Below are positions 27,361 through 35,563 of a stretch of 64,000 nucleotides of DNA, in pieces. Under the pieces are notes generated by a model that was not told the origin of the DNA, made no database searches, and saw nothing but the letters and a program-made list of their open reading frames with translations. Position 1 is the first letter of the stretch, and every line of letters begins with the position of its first letter. The stretch covers positions 62,001 to 126,000 of the forward strand of contig NZ_SIZW01000042.1 in assembly GCF_009866805.1 (NCBI RefSeq), written 5' to 3'. A program made the position numbers and the translations under genes. The stretch is from Schauerella aestuarii (lineage in GTDB: Bacteria > Pseudomonadota > Gammaproteobacteria > Burkholderiales > Burkholderiaceae_B).

Positions 27361-30300
27361 TCAGGTCTCGGCGGTTGCCGGACGCGGCAGCGCCGCTTCG
27401 ATGCGCGCCAGCACAGCGTCGGGATCCTTCAGCCACGCATTGCTGGGCACATCGATCACCGTCCAGCCGAATGCGCGCAGGACACCAGGACGAAACACAT
27501 ACCGTTCGCGCACGTCGGCAGGGGATGCGCTGTCATGGTCGAGCAGGATCCCCAGCCAATAGCCGTTGCCTGCCGGATCCACAATTGCCAGATCGCAGCG
27601 AAACTGTGAACGCCCCACGTGCTCATGGACGGTGTGACCGCGTGCGCGCAGTGCCTGCGCCAGATCCGTCCGGTAGGCGTCTGCCGGCGGCGCGGCGACG
27701 AACGCGGCACGTGCGCCGGGCGTGAGCGTACCCAGGATGTGTTGCGAGCGCTCGGTTTCACCGCTGGCACTGGCATGGGCAAATTGCAGAAAGCCCTTGA
27801 GCGCGGCGGCGCCATCGTTGTGCGTGTTGGTGATCGCATCCGCCTGGATGCTCGCAACCACTGCCATGCGATGGCGGGCGCGGCTGAAAATCACGTTCAG
27901 GCGTTTCTCGCCGCCACGCTGATTGATGGGACCGAAGTTCATCAGCATTTTGCCGTTGGGACCCGGTGCGTAGCAGATGCTGAGGATGATGATGTCGCGC
28001 TCGTCTCCCTGGACATTTTCGAGGTTCTTTACAAAAAGACCGTTGAACTGTCCCTTGTCTTCACGTACGTATTCGGTTTCCAGGCGGGCGGCGAATGTGG
28101 TGTCTTTGGCTGCCAGCGCGTCCAGCGCATCTTCGATCTGCGATTGCTGGGCTTGCGAAAACGCGACGATGCCGATGCTGTGACCCGTTTCGCGGTTGAG
28201 CAATTCCCGAATGGTCGCCGCGATGAAGCGGGCTTCGGCGATGTTGCCGCGCGCCTCATACACGCCGTCGGTCAACTTCAGATAGCTGATCGGATTGCCG
28301 AGCAGGGCATCCACGCCTTGGGCGGCTGCATCGGACGCGGTGGACGTCAATGCATCCAATGCGCCGTGTCCGCCATCGAGCAGGCGGTCCGGAACGGTGA
28401 TCAACCGGCCTTCGTAGAAGGCGGCATTGGAAAAGCTGATCAGTGCTTCGTGGCGGCTGCGGTAATGCCACGCCAATAGCGACGCCGGTAGATTGCGCGC
28501 GGCCTGGCTGAGAAGGCTGTCGGCGTCAAGGTTGATGGCAATCTGTTCGCCGTCTTCGGTGGCCGTGACCTGTTCGTCGCCCTCGTCGCCGGACGCACTG
28601 AAGAACGTCGTTGGCGGCAACTGCATCTCGTCCCCCACGACCACCACCTGCGGCGCACGATTGAGCGCGGGCACGGCCTCTTCGCTCGGTATCTGGCTGG
28701 CTTCATCGAAAATGACGACGTCGAACAACTGAGACTGCAGGGGCAGGGTATCGGACACCGAAAGCGGACTCATCAACCAGATCGGTTTCAGGTCGTTGAT
28801 GACCAAGCCGCTGTCGCCACCGGCAAGTTCGCGAATCGAGCGATAGCGCATGGTCTTGCCGAACTCGTGTTCGAGTTCACGGCGGCCGCGGGCGTAGTCC
28901 TTCTTGAACTGCTTGCCGGCCTCGTCCAACGGCGTGGCGGATACCCCCGACTGCTTGAGATGATCGAGAAAGATGCGGTGCCAGCGCGACTCGACAACCT
29001 CGGCATTGTGCTTGAGTAGCGTACGTTCGGCCGAATCGACGCCCTCGACCGCCTGCTTCAGCGCGCGTTCGTCGAACCGCACCAGTTCCGGCAGGGTGCG
29101 GTAGACCCGTGCCAGGGCCTCGTCGGCAATCAGGGTTTGAAAGGCGTCGATGTCGAGCGCGTGCGTTTGCAAGGCAGCGACGTAGCGGGGCTCGCTGTCG
29201 TGCAGCTCACGCAAGAGGGGCAGCAGATCGGGCAGATCGCTCAGATCGTCGCGCAAGCGGTGCACCACGTCGGCCAGTTCAGCGATCGTGAAGCCGCCAG
29301 TGGAGCGGGGATTGAGGTCTGTACTCGGCCCGGCATTGAGGCCCTCTGCGGGGCCGGGACCGAAAACGACGGCACCGTGGTCGCTGGTGACATTGAGCGC
29401 GTTGGGGATCAGCGCATGCAGCGTGGCGAGCGCGTCGGCCGGCGCAAGCGCCTCCCGCGCTTGCGCACCGGGGTTGGCGCTGGTGCGCAAGGCCGCAATC
29501 CAACGCTCCAGGCTAGGGGCGTTGGGCAGCGCGTGCGCCACGCTTTCCAGCGCGTCGAAAAATGGCCCGCCATCCTGGATGCCGTAGCGCGAGTTCAAGG
29601 CCTGGCGCGCAGCAGCGAGCGCGGCCGTGGCGTGATGGTGGGCGGCCAATTGGCTCAGAATGGTGCGGTAGCTTGGGCGGACCGCATGGTGGCTGAAGTC
29701 GTAACGACGTTTGAGTTCGCGGCGCAAACGCCACCACGCCGGATTGAGCCAGCGCAGCGCCGAGCCGCCGATACGTTGCTCCAGCTCGATGGCCGCTTGC
29801 GTATCTTCGATGCTCAGCGGTTCGCGCCAATGGCGTGCCGCGGCGCCGGCCGCGTTTTCCGCACTGCCGAGGCTGTGCAAACGCGCTTGCTCATCGCGCA
29901 AGGCCGTGGCCGCAGACGAGTGGGCGTCGAGCAGATCGAGATGGGCGGCCAGATTGAATGTCGCGATGGCATGCACCGCGGGCGTGAGCGTCGGCGCTTC
30001 GTCGACCCGCGTATCGCGCGACAGCAGGCTGACGGGCTGCGGCAGGCCGGGCTCGATGGTCGCAAGGGCCACCGTGGCGTTATCGATAAAGGCTTTCGCA
30101 CGGCTGTACGCCAGGTCGTCGCGCACCAGTTCTGCCGAGAGGTGACTGAAACTGTGGTGTGCGAAGGTGCTCGCATTCAAGCGGTCGCGCAACGCGGCAT
30201 AAACACGGCGCGTGAGATCGAGATGCGATTGCCACACCGCCCAGTCGGGCAGGCGCTCGCGTGCGGCAGCCTCGATCTCGGGCCGGTCGCCAGGGGCGGC

Positions 30301-32598
30301 GATCAAGATGCGAATGAGCGACCGAACCGAGGTCGCGAGCGCTTCGGGCATCACCGCCATCGCCTGCTCGAAGCGCGTAAGGTGCGCCAGATGCTGCGAT
30401 AACGCGTTGAGTGTGGCTTGCCGGGCGACCGTGAGGGCACTGCCGTCAAGCGGCTCGGCCACCCAGCGTTCGTAGCACTCACGCAGGTTGAGGATGAATG
30501 CTTTCTTGTCGGTTTGAGAATCGTGGATCAGGCAACACAACTCGTCCAGACCGCTCTGTTGCAGCCGATGAAATACCACGTCGAGTGCAGCGCGTTTCTC
30601 GCAGACGAAGAGCACCCGCAAGCCGCGACCGGCATAGTCGGCGATCAGATTGGTGATGGTTTGCGATTTGCCCGTGCCGGGTGGTCCTTGAATAATGAAA
30701 TGACGACCGGTGCGTGCAAGGCCGATCGCGCTGTTTTGCGTGGCATCCGCAGGCACGACGTTCCATTGCTCGGCGACCGGAATGGCAGGTGGTGTATCCA
30801 CGTCAATATCGCGCGGCTCGATCGAAAACAGCCGATCGAAGCTCGAGGCGTTGCCCGGTTGGTCGATCAACTGGGCGTAATCCTGCACCAGCGACATCTT
30901 CTTGTAGTTGAAGTTGGCCAGCGTGACCTGCGTGAGATCGATATCCCAGGCGTGCCGATGACCGGCCTCGTCGGTCAGCGCGTAAGTGGTGTGTTCCGGT
31001 GCGGTGGCAGCCATCATGTGCGGCGGCTGCGTGAGCGGCAGCGGCTGAGCGCCGATTGCACCACGCAGCGGCGACGCGCTGGGCTGCACCGTCTGGCGAA
31101 ACAGTTGCAGTCCAAGGGGGCGATAGTCATCCTCGTCGTAGCTGAAGTCCGGGCGGGCGGGTGCGGCGCTCGCACCGGCAGCACGTCGCTTCTGGAACTG
31201 CTGCAGGCGCTGCAGCGCTTTCTGATGAATGAGCCTGATCGTCGGCTTGCTTTGCAGGGTCAGGCTGACGCCGGGTTCCGTGCGACGAATCTGTGCATCC
31301 ACATCGCGATGGATGTCGGCGAGGGAGGTGGTCTTCAGATCGACCGTTTCGGGCAATCGGATGTCGTAGAGCTGGCGCAATTGATGGCGCAATACCGGAT
31401 TGAACTCGGCCTGCGACTCATCGCACTTCATCACATACTGATCGCGGACGCCTTTCTTCTTGATCAATTCGACGGGCAGCCACAGCAGGGGCGACACGAT
31501 GCGCTCTTCCGGTGCCTCCTTCAGGTTGTGCCAATGCATGAACGCCACGACCAACCGCAGATTGCTGAATCCGAACTCGGCACGGTCGCGCCGCGTATCC
31601 TGGATCAAGCGATCGAACGATGCCGGCAGATAGGACTGATCATCGAAGCGCAGCCACTGCTGCAGCCCGATCGACTCGCCGGAAAGCACTTGTTCGGCAA
31701 ACGCACCTTGCCAGGTGCAGAGTTGCTCGGGCTTGATGCTTTCGATGTGCATGACCAGCGGCACGCTGGCGATGGTGAGATTGACATTGGCTTGCGTGGG
31801 CCGGAAGTACAGCAGGCGATTGCGCCGTGAGAGATCGAACAGCCGGTCGCGCAGATGCTCGAGCACGGCCGTGCGACGCGGCGCCGGGCCCTGTGCGCCG
31901 TCGAGGACGCGATCGAGATCCAGCCCGAGGGGCTGCTCGCGCCAGCGTTCAAGCCGCTGCACGATGGCGGAGAGTTCGGTCGCGCGGTCATGGCGATTGA
32001 GCGCCGTCATCTCGACGATCGTCTGGGCGAGCACCGGATTCAGTCGAGGGTTGAGGTCGAAAAGATTGCCGCGGGATCGGGCAAACGCCCGCACATCGTC
32101 GTCGCGTCGCAGGTCCAGGCCACAGGCGAGGCACGCCAGCATTTCGCCGAGCTGAAAGATATCGCTGATCTCGTCGTGATGGCCCACCGCGCCTTCCCAC
32201 GCGGCCAGTCCGGGCAGGTATACCGGCTTGTCCACCGGCCGGTCGGCGTCGGTGTGCACGGCCAGATCGTCAAGCGCCGCCAGGTCGTCGGAATCCCGTA
32301 TGACGCGCAGCTCGCCGACGATATTGAGCGCTGATCCCGGTTGCGGCTGGATGGCTTTGATGCGGTCGTTGGCGTATTGCGCCGCGGCACCGGCTGGATC
32401 GCGCAGGCACAGGCTGCGTTGCGCGCTTTGCAGCACATCATTGGCGCCCAACGTGGCGACGCGCCCCTGGGCATGCAGCGCTGCCGTTTCGCGCAGAAGG
32501 GGCAGCATCAGCAACAACACATCGTCGATGGGCAGCAGCGTGCCATCCAGACGGGACATGAGTTGCCCGAACGTTTCCAGGGGCTGAGGATCGGTCAT
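27361..32598 (-). CDS. Giant kinase-like/DUF4011/SF1 helicase/endonuclease-like protein
   Basis: A 1745-residue protein. Residues 1-225 look like a protein-kinase C-lobe with a degraded catalytic loop (AALHAQGRVATLGANDVL), an activation-segment-like region YLPGLAAWEG and DIFQLGEMLACL. DUF4011 follows at about 245-430 (HLRDRLFDLSRRNRLLYF). Then comes an SF1/COG1112-type helicase: Walker A GPPGTGKSQT (about 637), Walker B VVIFDEASQIP (about 1297), GDEMQLPP, HYRSRHEALI, VQGDERDIII and NVIFSRARHRMAVVAS. Residues 1650-1740 resemble the REase_MTES_1575/Vsr-like endonuclease domain, with FRCDLAIV but GILLDHD where relatives have GIECDG. The ATG overlaps the upstream M48 gene (ATGA). Similar multidomain helicases act in anti-phage defence; that role is inferred here. 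Confidence 0.85.
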   Translation of the reverse strand: MTDPQPLETFGQLMSRLDGTLLPIDDVLLLMLPLLRETAALHAQGRVATLGANDVLQSAQRSLCLRDPAGAAAQYANDRIKAIQPQPGSALNIVGELRVIRDSDDLAALDDLAVHTDADRPVDKPVYLPGLAAWEGAVGHHDEISDIFQLGEMLACLACGLDLRRDDDVRAFARSRGNLFDLNPRLNPVLAQTIVEMTALNRHDRATELSAIVQRLERWREQPLGLDLDRVLDGAQGPAPRRTAVLEHLRDRLFDLSRRNRLLYFRPTQANVNLTIASVPLVMHIESIKPEQLCTWQGAFAEQVLSGESIGLQQWLRFDDQSYLPASFDRLIQDTRRDRAEFGFSNLRLVVAFMHWHNLKEAPEERIVSPLLWLPVELIKKKGVRDQYVMKCDESQAEFNPVLRHQLRQLYDIRLPETVDLKTTSLADIHRDVDAQIRRTEPGVSLTLQSKPTIRLIHQKALQRLQQFQKRRAAGASAAPARPDFSYDEDDYRPLGLQLFRQTVQPSASPLRGAIGAQPLPLTQPPHMMAATAPEHTTYALTDEAGHRHAWDIDLTQVTLANFNYKKMSLVQDYAQLIDQPGNASSFDRLFSIEPRDIDVDTPPAIPVAEQWNVVPADATQNSAIGLARTGRHFIIQGPPGTGKSQTITNLIADYAGRGLRVLFVCEKRAALDVVFHRLQQSGLDELCCLIHDSQTDKKAFILNLRECYERWVAEPLDGSALTVARQATLNALSQHLAHLTRFEQAMAVMPEALATSVRSLIRILIAAPGDRPEIEAAARERLPDWAVWQSHLDLTRRVYAALRDRLNASTFAHHSFSHLSAELVRDDLAYSRAKAFIDNATVALATIEPGLPQPVSLLSRDTRVDEAPTLTPAVHAIATFNLAAHLDLLDAHSSAATALRDEQARLHSLGSAENAAGAAARHWREPLSIEDTQAAIELEQRIGGSALRWLNPAWWRLRRELKRRYDFSHHAVRPSYRTILSQLAAHHHATAALAAARQALNSRYGIQDGGPFFDALESVAHALPNAPSLERWIAALRTSANPGAQAREALAPADALATLHALIPNALNVTSDHGAVVFGPGPAEGLNAGPSTDLNPRSTGGFTIAELADVVHRLRDDLSDLPDLLPLLRELHDSEPRYVAALQTHALDIDAFQTLIADEALARVYRTLPELVRFDERALKQAVEGVDSAERTLLKHNAEVVESRWHRIFLDHLKQSGVSATPLDEAGKQFKKDYARGRRELEHEFGKTMRYRSIRELAGGDSGLVINDLKPIWLMSPLSVSDTLPLQSQLFDVVIFDEASQIPSEEAVPALNRAPQVVVVGDEMQLPPTTFFSASGDEGDEQVTATEDGEQIAINLDADSLLSQAARNLPASLLAWHYRSRHEALISFSNAAFYEGRLITVPDRLLDGGHGALDALTSTASDAAAQGVDALLGNPISYLKLTDGVYEARGNIAEARFIAATIRELLNRETGHSIGIVAFSQAQQSQIEDALDALAAKDTTFAARLETEYVREDKGQFNGLFVKNLENVQGDERDIIILSICYAPGPNGKMLMNFGPINQRGGEKRLNVIFSRARHRMAVVASIQADAITNTHNDGAAALKGFLQFAHASASGETERSQHILGTLTPGARAAFVAAPPADAYRTDLAQALRARGHTVHEHVGRSQFRCDLAIVDPAGNGYWLGILLDHDSASPADVRERYVFRPGVLRAFGWTVIDVPSNAWLKDPDAVLARIEAALPRPATAET

Positions 32599-33788
32599 GC
32601 GTGCTTTGCCTCGGCCGACGATCGCGTCAGCTTGTCCAATTGACGTTTGTTCATCTTGAGATCGCGTTTGAGAATGTGGGTGAGCCCGTCTGCGCCCTCC
32701 CAGGCGCGTGCGATGCGCAATGCGCGGGCGAGGGCGGCATCGCGCACGTCACCATCGCACAGGGCAAGATCGAGCATCACGTAGTGCAGATAGTCGGCGG
32801 CGCTCGGGTCGACGAGATCGGCGGTCAACGTGGTTGGATCGAGCGGCGGGTCGCCGAGCGTCCAATCAGGAAAGTATGCGCGCGCCTGCGCAAGCGTTTT
32901 CTCGACGCGTACGTTATCGGCTTGCAGAAAATATGTAATGAGCCCGCGTGTGATGGCCGTGAGGGTAACTTGACCGGTAAGGTCCAGCCCATGAAGGGCC
33001 AGCGGGCCGTGCAGGCGCCGGCGCAACCAATCGTCGAGCCCCGGATCGGCCTGCCACCACATATCGACGGCTTGCGAGCGCAGGTAGGTTTCGGGATGAG
33101 AGACACCGGCCGACCGGCGGGCGTGCGTGTCCTCCAGTTCGAGCGCTTGTTGCAGATAGGCCGTGGCATCGACGACGGCGATGCCGGTATGCACCTTGAC
33201 CAGGGTTGAAATGGCGGCGGCACTGTCGCCCGCGGCCAGGGCCGCGCCCCGATCCGCATAAAGCTCGGTATGCAGGGCATACAGGCGTGCCGATTCGATG
33301 TAGCTCTCAGGTGTCGCCGTCACATCGTCGCTGTGATTGAGGATGCGATCCGCCGCGAGATAGTCGCCGGCATCCCTCGACCACAGTCGGTAATGGGCAA
33401 ACTCGTGGCCCAGCACGGCCAATAGCTCGGCGTCGTTCAGCCGTTCGAGAATCGCGCCTTGCAACACCACATGCACTTCGCCGGGCAGGTAGTACAGGGC
33501 GGCGTTCATGGTGCTGGCACCGGCCTGATACAGCGTGACGGGCGCGTCGATGCCCAGGCGTTCGCAGGCCAGCGCCGCGGCGGCGTACACGGCTGGATGC
33601 GTGGCAGGCGTCAGGCGGTAGGTGTCACGCAGCAGTTGCGCGCGGGCGTCGGCAGCGTGTGCGGCCTGCACGCGCAGCGATGATGCCCAGGCCCAGACGT
33701 CGGGCTCGGCCGCCTTGAGATGCGTGACGATCGCCTGATGGTAGGGCAGCGGCGTCAGGGCGTCGGCATCCCGCATTTGAGCGTGCAT
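32595..33788 (-). CDS. Soluble M48-type zinc metallopeptidase, partner of the helicase
   Basis: A 397-residue protein with no signal peptide or TM helix. The zinc motif is VLGHEFAHYRLW (HEFAH, about residues 128-132). The third ligand is probably Glu in HTELYADRGAAL, as in the ExxxD motif of M48 peptidases. The C-terminal half is helical, with TPR-like character, and may recognise a partner. ATG at 33788 (MHAQMRDAD) has AAGGA eight bases upstream; the open frame further upstream lacks a ribosome site. The stop overlaps the helicase ATG by 4 bases, so the two are made together. A cytoplasmic protease coupled to a helicase-nuclease suggests controlled cleavage, in defence or toxicity. Confidence 0.82.
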   Translation of the reverse strand: MHAQMRDADALTPLPYHQAIVTHLKAAEPDVWAWASSLRVQAAHAADARAQLLRDTYRLTPATHPAVYAAAALACERLGIDAPVTLYQAGASTMNAALYYLPGEVHVVLQGAILERLNDAELLAVLGHEFAHYRLWSRDAGDYLAADRILNHSDDVTATPESYIESARLYALHTELYADRGAALAAGDSAAAISTLVKVHTGIAVVDATAYLQQALELEDTHARRSAGVSHPETYLRSQAVDMWWQADPGLDDWLRRRLHGPLALHGLDLTGQVTLTAITRGLITYFLQADNVRVEKTLAQARAYFPDWTLGDPPLDPTTLTADLVDPSAADYLHYVMLDLALCDGDVRDAALARALRIARAWEGADGLTHILKRDLKMNKRQLDKLTRSSAEAKHA

Positions 33789-33938
33789 TGATCGCGTCCT
33801 TGAGGAAGCGCGCGGCTCGACGAGCACGCGCGCAATATAGCGTCGAGCGTTGGATCATATCGCGGCTGACGCGTCTCGCAGGGATCGCGGTGTCGCGCGC
33901 GGCCAATCGTACCTGCCGCGCGCCTTCGAGCGCGCCTG

Positions 33939-35387
33939 TTACGGAATGACCGGCGGCTTGTACTCCAGCGTGGCGGCCAATAGCCACAGCATGACGAGCA
34001 CGATCGGCGTGTGCACGATCAATTGCGTAAAGGTAAATCCAACCACATCGCGCGCCTTGATCCCGAGCACGCCCAGAAGCGGCAACATCCAGAACGGATT
34101 GATGAGGTTGGGCAGGGCTTCGGCGGCGTTGTACACCGTAACGGCCCAACCGAGATGCACCTGAAGGTCGTTGGCGGCCTGCATCACGTACGGCGCTTCG
34201 ATGATCCACTTGCCGCCGCCCGAGGGCACGAAAAAGCCGAGCACTGCGGAATACACGCCCATCAATGCCGGAAAGGACGCCTGCGACGATACCGATACGA
34301 AGAATTCGGACAGCATGTGCGCCACCGTGTGGCCATCGGTCCCGCCTGCCTTGGTCAGAATGAAAGCGATACCGCCATAGAGCGGAAACTGGATCAGCAC
34401 GCCGCTTACCGACGGCACGGCCTTGGCGATCGCAGCAAGAAAGCTGCGCGGCCGCCAGTGCAACAGCATGCCGATCATCAGGAAAACGAAGTTGTAGGTG
34501 TTGAGGTTGGAGATGGCCAGCACCGTGTTCTTGGTGGTGAACTCGTTGTACATCCAGATGCCGCCCAGCGCGACGAGCAGGATGGTGAGGATTGGGCTGT
34601 ATTCAAGCCAATCACCAGGGCGTTTCGGTGGTTCGGCGCGCTGCACCGTCTCGCCCAACTCCACACCCATCCGTTGCGCGGTGATGGCGTTGTCGCCACG
34701 AGGCGCGGAGTAGAAGGCCACGATAAGGGATGCCACCGTGAGCACGACGGCGATGGCCATCGATTGCCACAATAAGATCGTCTCGGAGAACGGAATCACG
34801 CCGGTGATCTGCAGCAGCGAGGGCGGCAGGCTGGCCGGGTTCGCCTGCAGTTGTGCGGCCGATGAGCTCAGGCCGAGCGCCCACGTGGCGCCCATACCGA
34901 GATAGGCGGCTGCGCCCGCGGCGCGATAGTCCATCTTCAGATCGAGCCGGCGAGCGAGGGCGCGCACCAGGAGACCGCTGAAAATCAGGCTGATGGCCCA
35001 GTTGAAGAGCGATGCGATGATGCTGATCAGGGCGACGTAGCAGATCGCGCCCGGGCCGGTTTTGGGCCGTTGGGCCATCCAGGCGATCAACCGTGCGGCG
35101 GGCGGCGATGCAGCCACCACATAGCCCGAGATGGCCACCAAGGCCATCTGCATGGTGAACGGGATCAGGCTCCAGAAACCGTCTCCGAAGGCCACGCCCA
35201 CGGTTTTGACTGGCGCGCCGATCGCCATGGCCGCTATGGCCACCACGATCACCGCAATGACGGCAAAAATATAGGCATCGGGAAACCAACGTTCCGACCA
35301 ACGTGTGACGCCGGCCGCCATTTTTTCCAACACCCCTTCTGCGGGCGCGTCTCGGCGGCCCGGCGATTCCAGCGATTCTGTTTTCAT
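33939..35387 (-). CDS. atoE: Short-chain fatty acid transporter, AtoE family
   Basis: A 482-residue membrane protein with about 11-12 TM helices. Family segments include RWSERWFPDAYIFAVI near the N-terminus, RRLDLKMDYRAAGAAAYLGMGATWALGLSSSA, and FFVPSGGGKWIIEAPYVMQAA with the following NAAEALPNLINPFWMLP. AtoE-type proteins import short-chain fatty acids such as butyrate. ATG at 35387 is preceded by AGGGGA. No acyl-CoA transferase genes are adjacent. The upstream region carries the 15-bp tandem repeat at 35451-35555. Confidence 0.9.
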   Translation of the reverse strand: MKTESLESPGRRDAPAEGVLEKMAAGVTRWSERWFPDAYIFAVIAVIVVAIAAMAIGAPVKTVGVAFGDGFWSLIPFTMQMALVAISGYVVAASPPAARLIAWMAQRPKTGPGAICYVALISIIASLFNWAISLIFSGLLVRALARRLDLKMDYRAAGAAAYLGMGATWALGLSSSAAQLQANPASLPPSLLQITGVIPFSETILLWQSMAIAVVLTVASLIVAFYSAPRGDNAITAQRMGVELGETVQRAEPPKRPGDWLEYSPILTILLVALGGIWMYNEFTTKNTVLAISNLNTYNFVFLMIGMLLHWRPRSFLAAIAKAVPSVSGVLIQFPLYGGIAFILTKAGGTDGHTVAHMLSEFFVSVSSQASFPALMGVYSAVLGFFVPSGGGKWIIEAPYVMQAANDLQVHLGWAVTVYNAAEALPNLINPFWMLPLLGVLGIKARDVVGFTFTQLIVHTPIVLVMLWLLAATLEYKPPVIP

Positions 35388-35450
35388 GATTTTCCCCTGA
35401 GCAAGTCGTGTGAAGCCTCTCGTCTCTACGAGTTCGGCAGTGTGGCGATT

Positions 35451-35555
35451 AAGGCAAAGCAGACAAAGGCAAAGCAGACAAAGGCAAAGCAGACAAAGGC
35501 AAAGCAGACAAAGACCAAGCGGGCGAAGGCATGGCAGGCAAAGGCAACGTCAACG
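35451..35555. repeat. 15-bp tandem repeat (about 4 perfect and 3 degenerate copies)
   Basis: The unit AAGGCAAAGCAGACA is repeated exactly four times at 35451-35510. It continues as decaying copies at 35511-35525 and 35526-35540, with a trace to 35555. It fills most of the gap between the molybdoenzyme stop (35564) and the atoE start (35387), 64 bases upstream of atoE. Copy number could vary and alter atoE expression. Confidence 0.9.
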
Positions 35556-35563
35556 TCGAGCGG

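Noticed and set aside
30418-31830. Long plus-strand open frame opposite the giant helicase
   Set aside because: Composition is that of an antisense frame, and the helicase motifs on the other strand are complete and ordered.
26147-34000. Genomic island boundaries around the helicase-peptidase locus
   Set aside because: No tRNA, integrase, direct repeats or compositional break were seen on either side, so transfer cannot be argued from this window alone.
35451-35555. CRISPR-like array
   Set aside because: The 15-bp units are directly adjacent with no spacers, so it is a simple tandem repeat; no cas gene is present.
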